From positions 1 to 56,254 of the forward strand of contig JBIKWM010000021.1 of NCBI GenBank assembly GCA_044356305.1: a stretch of 56,254 nt of DNA. The letters run 5' to 3'. This document shows positions 26,380-35,400 of the stretch, in pieces. A program made the translations under genes and the position numbers. The notes below the pieces were generated by a model, which had not been told where the DNA came from, ran no database searches, and saw only the letters and a list, made by a program, of their open reading frames with translations. The stretch is from JBIKWM01 sp044356305. GTDB taxonomy: Bacteria; Bacteroidota; Bacteroidia; UBA10329. The first letter of the stretch is position 1, and each line of letters begins with the position of its first letter.

Positions 26380-27794
26380 GGATGACCCTCATACTGGTTG
26401 CGGCCGTGGTCACGGTCGGTGAAAGTGTTGCGCAGCAGAGCACCTTTTCACCGGCCGACCTTTTCTCTGCCGTGGCCTTCAATCACCCACTGGCCAGGCA
26501 GGCCGACCTCCGATTGAGTCAGGCGCGCCAGTCGGTGCTCGAGGCCCGCGGTGCGTTCGACCCCTATCTGAAGGGCGCACTGGACCGCAAGTATTTCAAC
26601 GACAAGGACTACTACACCATGCTCAGCACCAGTGTGGAGGTACCCACGTGGTTCGGGATAACGGCCAAGGCTGGGTACGACCTGAACAACGGTGCCTTCA
26701 TTGACCAGTCTGACCAGTTGCCTCAGGCAGGTCTGGCCTACCTGGGCCTGAGTGTGCCTCTGGGCCGGGGCCTTTTTCTGGATGAACGTAGAACTGCCCT
26801 CCGCACCGCCCAACTGAGCGAACAGCGAACCCTGGCCGAGCGCGACATGTCTGTGAATGACCTCTACATGCGCGTGGCCGATGACTATGCTGTCTGGGCC
26901 CAGCGACATGCCGATGCAGAAGTGCTTCGGGTGAATTACGAGGTGGCCCTGGAGCGGTACGGTTTTGTTTCTCAGATGGCCACGGTGGGCGAGATGGCCC
27001 TTATAGACACCGCAGAGGCGGCCGTGCAGGTGGCGGCCCTTGCGGCCGACCTTGAACGGGCCCGCGCCAATCTGGAGGTGGCCGCTCTCCGGCTGTCCAA
27101 CCACCTCTGGGACGCTGAAGGGAGGCCGTTGGTCCTGAGCCCTGAGGCCACGCCCCTATCCATTGGCCCCGAGAAGGCCCTGATCCCCGAACCGGCCAAT
27201 ACGGCCTTCAACCCTACCATCAGGGTATTCGGTCCGTTGCAGGCCCAGAACCGTCTCGACAGGCGTGCCGTCATTGAACGGTTCAAACCCATCATCAACC
27301 TCAATTATAACCTGCTTACAGCCGGCACCATGTCGACCGATGGGGGATTCGGGCTGGCATCGTTGAGCGGGTCTAACTACAAGGTGGGAATTGATGTGCG
27401 CATACCGCTGGCCCTGCGCGGAGCGGCAGGTGCCCTGCGCAGGAACCGGCTGCAGGCGGCTGAGCTGGAGGTGAATCTGGCCCGTGTTCAGCGCGAGAGG
27501 CAGATGTCGGGCCAGCAGGCCGATGCACTCATTACAGCCGCATGGACACAATGGACCGAGGCTGAGCGCATGGTGCTCTCGCAGCAGCGATTGGTGGATG
27601 CCGAGAACGAGCGGTTCCGCTTGGGCGAGACCAACCTGATGACCGTGAATCTGCGACAGCAGAGGCTGGTAGAGCTGCAGCTAAGAGTTAATGACCTCAG
27701 GTACCGATGGGTGCAGGCCGTGGCCCAATGGGCATGGGCTGACGGCAGGCCCGAGACCTGGGCCCAGGTGTTCAACTCAACATTGACCAGATGA
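26376..27794 (+). CDS. TolC-family outer membrane channel
   Basis: 472 residues from the ATG at 26376, which overlaps the HlyD stop (ATGA). A signal peptide (MTLILVAAVVTVGESVA) is followed by two long helical hairpin repeats with TolC-like sequence: VAFNHPLARQADLRLSQARQ, LAADLERARANLEVAALRLS, RAVIERFKPIINLNYN and LVDAENERFRLGETNLMTV. It forms the outer membrane exit duct of the export module. It ends in another ATGA overlap with the next small gene. The cargo is unknown; no obvious type I substrate with Ca-binding repeats is in the window. Confidence 0.92.
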   Translation: MRMTLILVAAVVTVGESVAQQSTFSPADLFSAVAFNHPLARQADLRLSQARQSVLEARGAFDPYLKGALDRKYFNDKDYYTMLSTSVEVPTWFGITAKAGYDLNNGAFIDQSDQLPQAGLAYLGLSVPLGRGLFLDERRTALRTAQLSEQRTLAERDMSVNDLYMRVADDYAVWAQRHADAEVLRVNYEVALERYGFVSQMATVGEMALIDTAEAAVQVAALAADLERARANLEVAALRLSNHLWDAEGRPLVLSPEATPLSIGPEKALIPEPANTAFNPTIRVFGPLQAQNRLDRRAVIERFKPIINLNYNLLTAGTMSTDGGFGLASLSGSNYKVGIDVRIPLALRGAAGALRRNRLQAAELEVNLARVQRERQMSGQQADALITAAWTQWTEAERMVLSQQRLVDAENERFRLGETNLMTVNLRQQRLVELQLRVNDLRYRWVQAVAQWAWADGRPETWAQVFNSTLTR

Positions 27795-28093
27795 TAGCCA
27801 TACAGATTCTTGCCAAGAACAGAGAAGAGGCCGAGCGGGTCTATTTTCTTCTGAAAGAAAAGCAACTGGTGTATGATGCTTTCCTCGACACCGGATTTGC
27901 ATATCTGGGCCCGAACGGGATGGTGGAGGGTGCGTGCCTGGTGGAAGCTCGCACCAAGGCGATGCTATTCAACCGGATCAAGGATGCCCTCACCTCCGAT
28001 GGGTCGCCAGTGCCGCTCATGCTACACAGTGTTCCCATCACTCAGATAGACGAGAAGCAGGGAGAGCAGCTCATCAGACACACACTCGTGTAG
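27791..28093 (+). CDS. Small CutA/GlnB-like protein, putative
   Basis: 100 residues, overlapping the TolC stop (ATGA), so translation is coupled. Sequence pattern: AIQILAKNREEAERVYFLL, a beta-alpha start, then CLVEARTKAMLFNRIKDAL and HSVPITQIDEKQGEQLI. This resembles the ferredoxin-like fold of CutA1 and PII proteins, which form trimers, but the assignment rests on pattern only. Its fixed place at the end of the ABC-HlyD-TolC operon suggests a role in regulating or assembling the exporter. No signal peptide, so it is cytoplasmic. The gap to 28,169 holds nothing obvious. Confidence 0.6.
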   Translation: MIAIQILAKNREEAERVYFLLKEKQLVYDAFLDTGFAYLGPNGMVEGACLVEARTKAMLFNRIKDALTSDGSPVPLMLHSVPITQIDEKQGEQLIRHTLV

Positions 28094-28169
28094 CTGCACC
28101 GCGTTCATTGATCAAGTGCCGGGCACTTATCTGTCTTCGCATGTGCCATCTGTCAAGTAGGTTTGGCAC

Positions 28170-30197
28170 ATGCTTTCCGAAAGGCGGTCACAGCAGAGTA
28201 CCGCAATTGACCTATTGACCTACGGCCGTCTCGGGCCCTTGCTGTGTGCCCTTGTGCTGCTCTGGGGCATCTGGTCTGTTCCACTGGCCATCATGCAGCC
28301 CGACCTGTCACTGGTTCCCGGAGACTATGGCGATGCCCGGTTGAATAATTATTTTCTGGAGCACGGCCACAGGTACTTCACCTTTCAGATCAGGAAGTAC
28401 TGGGATGCCCCGTTTATGTTTCCGCAGGCCAACACAATGGCCTTCTCAGACAATCTCCTCGGAACCCTTCCCATCTATATGCTCTTCCGCGGAGCCGGTG
28501 CCGAGCGCGAGACCGCCTTTCAGCTGTGGATAATAGCACTCTTCGCCCTCAATTACATTAGTATGGCCTGGGTCGCCAGGCGCATCACCCACCATTGGCC
28601 GCTCATTTCGGCCGTGGCCTTTGTGTTCGCATTCAACATACTGCTGCAGTGTAACATCTATAACGTGCAGATGCTGCCCCGATTTGCAGTGCCCCTTGTG
28701 CTCTATTGGCTAGGCCGGTTGTTTCAGGTAGGGCACATCAGGTATCTGGCGCTGGTAGTGGGCGGAGTGGTGTGGCAGTTCTATTGCGGCATGTATCTCG
28801 GTGTGCTTCTTGTGCTGGCGTGCCTGACAATGCTAGTGGCCCAAACGATGGTTCGCAAAGCTTCGGCATTTCATTTCATCGCAGACGCATATCGGCCCAT
28901 TTTCACCTATCCTGCCATTCTACTATGCGGTGCGCTGGCCATGCTGCCCCTGATAGGGCCGTATCTGGCCGCTGCGGACATTGTGCAACCATTCCCGTTT
29001 GCTGACACCCTCAATTCGGTGCCGGTGCCCGGGTCTTACTTCTATTCGGGTACCATTTCGTCCACTTGGCAGTTCATGCACGGTCTCGGTCTGGCCGTTC
29101 CTTCAAATTGGTGGGTGCACGTGCTTTTCATGGGCGCATTGCCCTGGCTTGCGTTACTCTTCGCCCCGCTCGCTATCAGGTCGATTGAGCCCGATCAGCG
29201 TCCTGCTTGGTCGGTTCATGCCATCGGCCTTGTCCTACTTATCCTTATCACCATCAATATCAATGGATTCTCAATCTATCAGTACATCTACCAATTGCCG
29301 GGATTCGGTTCCATCCGTGGGCTGCATCGCATTATTAACATCGAGATCGGATTTTTTTGTCTGTTGATGGTGCTTGTTGGCGAGGCGGCTCTGAGGCGTT
29401 GGCCCACTGCCAGGTGGGTCATGATTGGGTTGATCCCGCTCGCCTTAATTGATCAACGGATAGATGCTGCACAGGTCAACACGTACGCCAAAGCCCAATC
29501 GCAGGCCGATGTCGCCTACGTGCGCCAACGGATCAAAGACTCCCACAACCAAGGCAAGAGGGCAGTTGCTTGCGTGCCCGCACAGATAGGTCCCGAAGGG
29601 TGCGATTTCAACGGGGCTGTGGATCTGCACCTTACTACCATGTTGGCCTCGCAGGAACTAGGTGTTTACTGCGTCAATGCCTACACCGGCTACCAACCTG
29701 CACAGTACAATGATTTCTTCACATTCCTCTCTCAAAATGGTCTGCATTCTTGGCTTATGGCAAAGGGCCGCAGTACCACAGATGTGCAGGTGGTTCCCCT
29801 TTTCGCCCCTGAAACCGTTTCTACCCGCGTGGTGGCCTTGCAATCGCGTTCGGGAAGTTATCTGAGCTCCGACCCGCACGATCCACTCAGGCGATTGGAA
29901 GGCAATCGCCCATCGGTCTCAAGTTGGGAGCGGTTCAGGCTCTTCGCCACCCCTTCATCGGCTATGCTCCTTACCCACGATGGGCATGCCGTTTCAGTTC
30001 AAGACCACTGGCCTGTGGCTCAGCGCGGAATGCCTGATAGCACCTCGTGGTTCACCGTCAAACAGATAGATGCCGAATGGGTGACACTTTATGCTGATGA
30101 TGGCCGTCAGGTGGTTATCGGACCTCGGGGCTTCCTCGAATTGGGCGAGGCCGATGATACTCTGCATGCTGCCCAATTCCAGATGATTGATCAATGA
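28170..30197 (+). CDS. Multi-pass membrane protein with fascin-like C-terminal domain
   Basis: 675 residues. About ten or more membrane helices span residues 22-445 (PLLCALVLLWGIWSVPL, YLALVVGGVVWQFYCGMYL, WVMIGLIPLALI). The first loop has the acidic pattern PGDYGDARLNNYFLEHGH, as in GT-C glycosyltransferase-like or YfhO-like proteins. A soluble segment follows. The last 120 residues look like a fascin-type beta-trefoil repeat: VVALQSRSGSYLSSDP, LEGNRPSVSSWERFRLF and VTLYADDGRQVVIG. Fascin-like domains in bacteria usually bind carbohydrate. The protein may build or modify a surface glycan; that is inference. It lies between the export operon and the M23 peptidase on the same strand. Confidence 0.75.
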   Translation: MLSERRSQQSTAIDLLTYGRLGPLLCALVLLWGIWSVPLAIMQPDLSLVPGDYGDARLNNYFLEHGHRYFTFQIRKYWDAPFMFPQANTMAFSDNLLGTLPIYMLFRGAGAERETAFQLWIIALFALNYISMAWVARRITHHWPLISAVAFVFAFNILLQCNIYNVQMLPRFAVPLVLYWLGRLFQVGHIRYLALVVGGVVWQFYCGMYLGVLLVLACLTMLVAQTMVRKASAFHFIADAYRPIFTYPAILLCGALAMLPLIGPYLAAADIVQPFPFADTLNSVPVPGSYFYSGTISSTWQFMHGLGLAVPSNWWVHVLFMGALPWLALLFAPLAIRSIEPDQRPAWSVHAIGLVLLILITININGFSIYQYIYQLPGFGSIRGLHRIINIEIGFFCLLMVLVGEAALRRWPTARWVMIGLIPLALIDQRIDAAQVNTYAKAQSQADVAYVRQRIKDSHNQGKRAVACVPAQIGPEGCDFNGAVDLHLTTMLASQELGVYCVNAYTGYQPAQYNDFFTFLSQNGLHSWLMAKGRSTTDVQVVPLFAPETVSTRVVALQSRSGSYLSSDPHDPLRRLEGNRPSVSSWERFRLFATPSSAMLLTHDGHAVSVQDHWPVAQRGMPDSTSWFTVKQIDAEWVTLYADDGRQVVIGPRGFLELGEADDTLHAAQFQMIDQ

Positions 30198-30257
30198 CCT
30201 GACCATAAGGCGAGTCTGCGCCTCCGCCTCAGTACCGATATTCGCGCCCACACCGCC

Positions 30258-31148
30258 ATGCAGGAGACACCCAAGCAGCCTCAGCCCCCCAAGGCCCCGA
30301 TCGGGAAGAAACTCCGCGTCAAGTACCGCCTTCTCATTATGGACGAGGACACATTTGAGCAGAAGCTCTCGCTCCTCCTCTCGCCTATGAACATCATCAC
30401 GTTCCTCGGCTCACTCAGCATATTCCTCATCATCCTCGTCACGTACATCATTGCTTTTACTGGCCTGCGCGAGTACATCCCCGGCTATTCTGACCTTGAT
30501 CTGAGACGTCAGGCATATGAGAACGACAGGCGGCTCGACTCCCTTGAGCAGCAGATCGCACTGCGCGATCAGTACGTGGCCAACCTCTTCACCGCCCTTG
30601 GCGACAGCGTGGCACCAGAGGTCGTCCAGAAGCCCGACAGCACCCGGAAGCCGGCCGACCTCGATCAACCTATCTCTGATCAAGATTCCATGCTCCGTGC
30701 ATTGGTGGATGAGGAAGAGCGCTTCAACCTCCGGGTCATGTCATTCTCGCGCCCTGAACAGGGCGATGAGAGCATCCGCCATTTCTATTTCTTTCCGCCC
30801 CTTAAAGGCCAGATTACAGAAGGCTTCAGTGCCGACAGTTCTCACTTCGGGATTGATATCGTGAGCACTGAGAATGAGCCTGTGCGGGCCGCACTAGATG
30901 GCACCGTTATCCTCTCTACCTGGACATACGAGGCAGGCAATGTTGTGGCCATCCAGCACACCAGTGACCTGGTCACATTCTATAAGCATAACTCGGCCCT
31001 ACTGAAGAAACAGGGCGAGCGCGTCAAAGCGGGCGATGTGGTGGCCATCATCGGCAACACAGGCCAGCACACCACTGGCCCTCACCTCCATTTCGAGCTG
31101 TGGTTCCGAGGTCGTCCTGTCAATCCGGTCGACTATCTCGTGTTTTGA
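30258..31148 (+). CDS. Membrane-anchored M23 (LytM) metallopeptidase
   Basis: 296 residues. A cytoplasmic N-terminus is followed by one membrane helix (NIITFLGSLSIFLIILVTYI) and a short coiled-coil segment (NDRRLDSLEQQIALRD). The C-terminal M23 domain has the Zn ligands His and Asp in SSHFGIDIVS and the last His in HTTGPHLHFELWFRGRPVNP. Family members cleave peptidoglycan cross-bridges or activate amidases; all ligands are present, so it is probably active. Its 3' end overlaps uvrC on the opposite strand by 16 bases. The helix places the enzyme domain in the periplasm. Confidence 0.92.
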   Translation: MQETPKQPQPPKAPIGKKLRVKYRLLIMDEDTFEQKLSLLLSPMNIITFLGSLSIFLIILVTYIIAFTGLREYIPGYSDLDLRRQAYENDRRLDSLEQQIALRDQYVANLFTALGDSVAPEVVQKPDSTRKPADLDQPISDQDSMLRALVDEEERFNLRVMSFSRPEQGDESIRHFYFFPPLKGQITEGFSADSSHFGIDIVSTENEPVRAALDGTVILSTWTYEAGNVVAIQHTSDLVTFYKHNSALLKKQGERVKAGDVVAIIGNTGQHTTGPHLHFELWFRGRPVNPVDYLVF

Positions 31149-32956
31149 TCCCCGCTAAGCCCGGCCTTTACCGCATTAGCCTTTGCTGGGCCTATCTGCG
31201 CCACGAGTTCCTCCAAGGTGGCCTCGCGGATGCGTTTCACAGAGCGGAAATGACCCAGGAGTTTCTGGGACACCGCCTCGCCAATGCCCGGAATGTCGGT
31301 CAAAGCAGTTCGGATGGTCTCCTTGCTCCGTTTGCCACGGTGATGTGTGATGCCGAAGCGGTGCGCCTCGTTACGAGCCTGTTGTATAATGCGCAGGGTC
31401 TCGCTGCGCTTGTCGATATATAGGGGCACGGGGTCATCGGGGTAATAGATCTCCTCGAGGCGCTTGGCAATGCCGATCACGGTCATCCTGCCGCGAAGCC
31501 CCAGGGCATCGAGCGCCTCCATGGCACTGCTCAACTGGCCCTTGCCACCGTCAATGATGATAAGTTGGGGCAGCGGTTGGCCCTCTTCCATCAACCTTGA
31601 ATACCTGCGCGTGATCACCTCGCGCATGCTGGCAAAATCATCGGGGCCCTCCACGCTCTTGATGTTGAAGTGCCGGTAATCTTTCTTGGCCGGCCTCCCA
31701 TCGCGGAAACACACCATGGCCGCCACGGCAAAATGCCCTTGAATATTAGAATTATCGAAACACTCCATGTGCCTGGGTTGCTCTGTCATGCGCAGGTCCT
31801 TGCGCATCTGCTCCATCACCCTCGTCACACTGTTCTCAGGATCAAGTATCTCCTGTTGCTTGTCGTGGTCGCGTTTGTAGGTCTGGGCGTTGCGCTCGCT
31901 CAGTTTCAGCAATTTGGCCCGGTCGCCCCGCTGCGGCACGGTGAAGGTGACTCCAGGCAATTCGAGTTCAACCTCAAACGGGAGCACATATTCCTTGGTC
32001 TCATCGCCATAGCGCGCGCGCAGGTCAATCAGAGCCGCCTCCAGAAGCTCCTGGTCGCTCTCGTCCAAGCGCTTTTTCAGTTCCATGGTATGCGAATGGA
32101 TGATGGCCCCCTCCACCACCCGCATGAAATTGACGTAGCCTGCCTTTACATCACTCACCACACTCAGCACATCCACCCCGGTCACATAAGGGCTCACTAC
32201 CACTGAGCTGCGCTGATATTTCTCTATTGACCCTATCTTCTCTTTCATGGCCTGTGCCTCCTCAAATTCGAGGTCAGAGGCATGGCGGTGCATACGGTCG
32301 GTAAGATGATCCACCACCTCGCGCACGTTGCCTTTCAGGATCTTGCGAATCTGAGCAATGGCCTCATCATGGTCTGCCTCGCTCTGTAACCCTGTGCACG
32401 GGCCTTTGCAATTCCCTATGTGATATTCGAGGCAGAGTCTGAATTTCTGGGCCTTGATGTTGGCAGTGCTGAGGTTGAGAGAGCACGTCCGGATTGGATA
32501 CAGTTGCCTGATCAGGTCGAGCAGCGTATGCATGCCCTTACCACTTGCATACGGTCCGAAGTATTGGCTGCCATCGCGCACCAGATTGCGGGTGTGGAAA
32601 ACCCGGGCAAAGGGCTCTTTCTTGATGCAGATCCACGGATAGGTCTTATCGTCCTTGAGCAGAATGTTGTATCGCGGCTGATTCTCCTTGATCAGGTTGT
32701 TCTCCAGCAGCAGGGCATCAAGCTCATGCTCTGTGACGATGAACCGGATATCGGCCACCTTGCGCACCAATATGGCCGTCTTGCGGTTCTCATATCGGTC
32801 CTTAGTGAAATAACTGCTCACCCGCTTGCGCAGGTTCTTGGCCTTGCCCACGTAGATTATGGTTCCGCCCTCATCAAAATACTGATATACCCCGGGCTGC
32901 TCTGGCAATGTGCGCAGCAGCGTCTGGATATGCGGTGGGGCCTCTGATACAGACAT
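31133..32956 (-). CDS. uvrC: Excinuclease ABC subunit C (UvrC)
   Basis: 607 residues, normal length. GIY-YIG nuclease at the N-terminus (GVYQYFDEGGTIIYVGKAKN), UVR helical hairpin at about 195-235 (LEFEEAQAMKEKIGSIEKYQ), RNase H-like endonuclease domain in the C-terminal half (HMECFDNSNIQGHFAVA, LIIIDGGKGQLSSA), and a helix-hairpin-helix pair at the end (LTDIPGIGEAVSQKLL). UvrC makes both incisions in nucleotide excision repair with UvrA and UvrB. It is the last gene of a minus-strand run (TPR protein, DinB-like, lipoprotein, uvrC) and overlaps the M23 gene tail to tail. Confidence 0.97.
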   Translation of the reverse strand: MSVSEAPPHIQTLLRTLPEQPGVYQYFDEGGTIIYVGKAKNLRKRVSSYFTKDRYENRKTAILVRKVADIRFIVTEHELDALLLENNLIKENQPRYNILLKDDKTYPWICIKKEPFARVFHTRNLVRDGSQYFGPYASGKGMHTLLDLIRQLYPIRTCSLNLSTANIKAQKFRLCLEYHIGNCKGPCTGLQSEADHDEAIAQIRKILKGNVREVVDHLTDRMHRHASDLEFEEAQAMKEKIGSIEKYQRSSVVVSPYVTGVDVLSVVSDVKAGYVNFMRVVEGAIIHSHTMELKKRLDESDQELLEAALIDLRARYGDETKEYVLPFEVELELPGVTFTVPQRGDRAKLLKLSERNAQTYKRDHDKQQEILDPENSVTRVMEQMRKDLRMTEQPRHMECFDNSNIQGHFAVAAMVCFRDGRPAKKDYRHFNIKSVEGPDDFASMREVITRRYSRLMEEGQPLPQLIIIDGGKGQLSSAMEALDALGLRGRMTVIGIAKRLEEIYYPDDPVPLYIDKRSETLRIIQQARNEAHRFGITHHRGKRSKETIRTALTDIPGIGEAVSQKLLGHFRSVKRIREATLEELVAQIGPAKANAVKAGLSGDQNTR

Positions 32957-32971
32957 TGATCAATACTGCTC

Positions 32972-33757
32972 TCAGAGCCTTTGCAAAAAGTAAAACGTGA
33001 CGAACATGAGTATGGCCGAGGCAATGATGCCGAAAATGAAGCCCAACACGGCCAACGGTTTTCCTCGGTACTGGCCCCGCTTGCGTTTAAGAATCCTGAT
33101 AGTGGCCCCTGAAAGCACGATGCCGGCCAATGACGAGAAGAACAGGATTGCCCCGAGCAGCACCACGACCCACGGGGCAAAGCTCAGTACGGCCGCCATG
33201 ATTACCAACGCAATGGCGGCAACGAATGCCCCCATTGATAGGCTCATGGCAGGCACTGCGGTAAGGGCAAATTCCGGATTATCATCGAATTCAGACGCAC
33301 TGACTTCCGCTTGTGCCCTCTCAGTGACCCCCATTTCCACAAACGCCACTCGCGATGTCTCCCCAGCGGCTACCTCGCGCAAGGAATCGGTACCGCAGAT
33401 CTTGTAAGACAGCTTCCCTCCTTCATATCTGATAAATTCAATCAATCGGACCGACCCGTCCTTCATGATCAACGTGTCGCAACCGGGTCCCTCTATCTGC
33501 ATCGGCCCGTTTGGAACATCATTGGCGGGCAGGTGTGGTCTTATTGAGGATAGCATGATGTCTGACAGCTCGTTATGCCGGGCAAGGGCCATTTCAGGCC
33601 CGTTCTCAGCTTGGCTAGCCGTTCGCGAATCATATCCATCTGTTTGATCAATAAGACTGACCACATGCAAACCTGGCCGATAAATCCGTTTCTCAACGGA
33701 ACAGGAGGCAAGCGCTAAAAGCGATGAAATCAACAGGAATAGACGGATGTTCGGCAT
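32972..33757 (-). CDS. Lipoprotein with C-terminal membrane helices, DUF4190-like
   Basis: 261 residues from the ATG at 33757; several upstream in-frame ATG/TTG codons exist, but this one gives the cleanest lipoprotein signal (LFLLISSLLALASC, lipidated Cys at about residue 19). A soluble middle with an SYKICGTDSLREV segment, typical of Bacteroidota lipoproteins with a short SH3-like region, is followed by three hydrophobic stretches. The last (GKPLAVLGFIFGIIASAILM) resembles DUF4190. A lipid anchor plus several membrane helices suggests an inner membrane protein. Function unknown. It starts next to the end of the DinB-like gene and precedes uvrC by 15 bases, so it is probably in that operon. 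Confidence 0.7.
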   Translation of the reverse strand: MPNIRLFLLISSLLALASCSVEKRIYRPGLHVVSLIDQTDGYDSRTASQAENGPEMALARHNELSDIMLSSIRPHLPANDVPNGPMQIEGPGCDTLIMKDGSVRLIEFIRYEGGKLSYKICGTDSLREVAAGETSRVAFVEMGVTERAQAEVSASEFDDNPEFALTAVPAMSLSMGAFVAAIALVIMAAVLSFAPWVVVLLGAILFFSSLAGIVLSGATIRILKRKRGQYRGKPLAVLGFIFGIIASAILMFVTFYFLQRL

Positions 33758-33774
33758 GACCATGCCCATTGAAT

Positions 33775-34302
33775 TCAATGAGCCAAAATGCGCCTCACCT
33801 GTTTCACGTGATGGTTCTGGTGCTCGCGCATGAATCGGAGGGTCTGCATGATGGTGATCTTGCCGGCCGCTGGATGTTTGAACACTTCAGCATCAATCTT
33901 ATCAGCAGGAAATTCAGCGATAAACTGCCTCAATTGTGTGCGCCCGTCAGTCCAATTTGCCATGGCATCGGCAAAAGGGATGGAGGCATCGGGGTCTTTT
34001 AAAATGCTCGGTGCCTTGTACCTGATGGGCAGCCACAGGGCCATGCGCAACAGCGTGGCGCGGTACCACGTGTTGAAGGTGGCCCTGTCAACTGCCCCGC
34101 CTGATAGTTTCTTTCTCATGTAGGCCAATCCCTGCGCCTCGGCCCCACTGAGGTGCATGCACACTTGCGCCACACTCCAGCCGCCATCGGAGGCAGCGCG
34201 GCTATACTTTGGGTCAGTCGGGTCGAATTTTGAGAACGTGGCCATACGTTCGGCCTCCATCTCATCAAATGCCCTTAGAAGGGCCAAAATGTCTTTCTGC
34301 AT
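33775..34302 (-). CDS. DinB superfamily protein
   Basis: 175 residues from the ATG at 34302; an in-frame TTG at 34332 would overlap the upstream stop and is less likely. It has the four-helix DinB/YfiT pattern with three His in the right places: VAQVCMHLSGAEAQGL (first His) and REHQNHHVKQVRRI (second and third), the usual metal site of the family. Members include thiol-dependent S-transferases (bacillithiol or similar) and proteins of unknown activity. It sits between a TPR protein and a lipoprotein with short gaps. The substrate cannot be told. Confidence 0.8.
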   Translation of the reverse strand: MQKDILALLRAFDEMEAERMATFSKFDPTDPKYSRAASDGGWSVAQVCMHLSGAEAQGLAYMRKKLSGGAVDRATFNTWYRATLLRMALWLPIRYKAPSILKDPDASIPFADAMANWTDGRTQLRQFIAEFPADKIDAEVFKHPAAGKITIMQTLRFMREHQNHHVKQVRRILAH

Positions 34303-34321
34303 GGCCGTGAAGGTAGCCGCA

Positions 34322-35296
34322 TCAATGCTCAATGCGGTTGAACGGCCTGCTCAGGTGCAGTTGCAGCCCGCCACGTTGCAACGTGCCTACCAGCTTTGCA
34401 TACATCGGGGCGTGGTTCTGGGCCCAAAGGGTGAATGCATCCTTATCGGCTTCGCCCAGCATGTGGTAGGCATAGGCCTCCATCAGTCCCTGTGCATGCA
34501 GTTCGGCCCAAAGGCTGCCAAGTGGTGAAACAGGCAACGTGGCACTTGCCATACACACATACATGCCGGCCATGCTGGCCAGCTCTGTGTCTTTGGCGTG
34601 GCACGGCCCTATGGCTGCGGCCATGGCCTGCCCAAAGCTATCGGTGGCCTTGCCGTTGCCTTTTGTCACTGCACGTAGGTTGCGGTACACGATAAGTGCG
34701 GCATCGCGCCTACCGGTGCGGTCATCAGAAAGGTTTAGATATGTCTCGGCATAAACCCATGCCCACAGAGGGTGTTTCTCCTCCAGCAGACGTGCAGCCA
34801 GCAGATAGTTCTCTGCAAATGTGGGGGACTTAGCTGTGCCAGTCTCAAAAGCGGCTGATGCCCGCTCTAGACTGTCGATGGCCACATAGGCACGGCCCAG
34901 ACCAGCGTAGAGAGCTCCATCATCGGGCCATTTCTCCAAACCGTAGCGGAAGGTTTCGGCTGACTGTCTGTACTTCTTCAGCGCCATATAGCACTGGCCC
35001 AGAATCGGGTAGAGCGTGGCATCCACATCAGCATGAAATGTCAGCGGATACAGCACTTTCTCGGCCTTGGCCGCATTGCCCATCAGCAGGTGCGTCCGAC
35101 CGAGTTCCATTGATATCTCATAGCTGCCCGGCATGGCGTTGCGGGCCTTCTGTAGGAGGTCCAGGCCACCTTTTAGGTCGTTGGCCTCCACTTTGGCCAT
35201 TCCATGCCGTGCCAGGCGCATGGCTTCGGGCTCCTGTTGAGCCACGACATTCAACATGGTTAAGACCATAAAAGACAGCGGTATAAGATGTTTCAT
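34322..35296 (-). CDS. Secreted tetratricopeptide-repeat protein
   Basis: 324 residues from the ATG at 35296 (MKHLIPLSFMVLTMLNVVA, a signal peptide); the frame extends to 35374 but that leader is unlikely. The N-terminal half has TPR units: AMRLARHGMAKVEANDLKG, SYEISMELGRTHLLMGNAAK, ATLYPILGQCYMALKKYRQS and GALYAGLGRAYVAIDSLER. The C-terminal third is helical without clear repeats (HMLGEADKDAFTLWAQNHAP). Probably a periplasmic scaffold; partner unknown. It is the first gene of the minus-strand run that ends in uvrC. Confidence 0.85.
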   Translation of the reverse strand: MKHLIPLSFMVLTMLNVVAQQEPEAMRLARHGMAKVEANDLKGGLDLLQKARNAMPGSYEISMELGRTHLLMGNAAKAEKVLYPLTFHADVDATLYPILGQCYMALKKYRQSAETFRYGLEKWPDDGALYAGLGRAYVAIDSLERASAAFETGTAKSPTFAENYLLAARLLEEKHPLWAWVYAETYLNLSDDRTGRRDAALIVYRNLRAVTKGNGKATDSFGQAMAAAIGPCHAKDTELASMAGMYVCMASATLPVSPLGSLWAELHAQGLMEAYAYHMLGEADKDAFTLWAQNHAPMYAKLVGTLQRGGLQLHLSRPFNRIEH

Positions 35297-35400
35297 TCTA
35301 TTAGGACATGGGCCCAAAGGCCGGGCTATAACGGAAATGGCCCTATCATGTTCCAATTGCTGGTATATGCGCAAATTCGCAGCCCGTTATAACCTAGACC

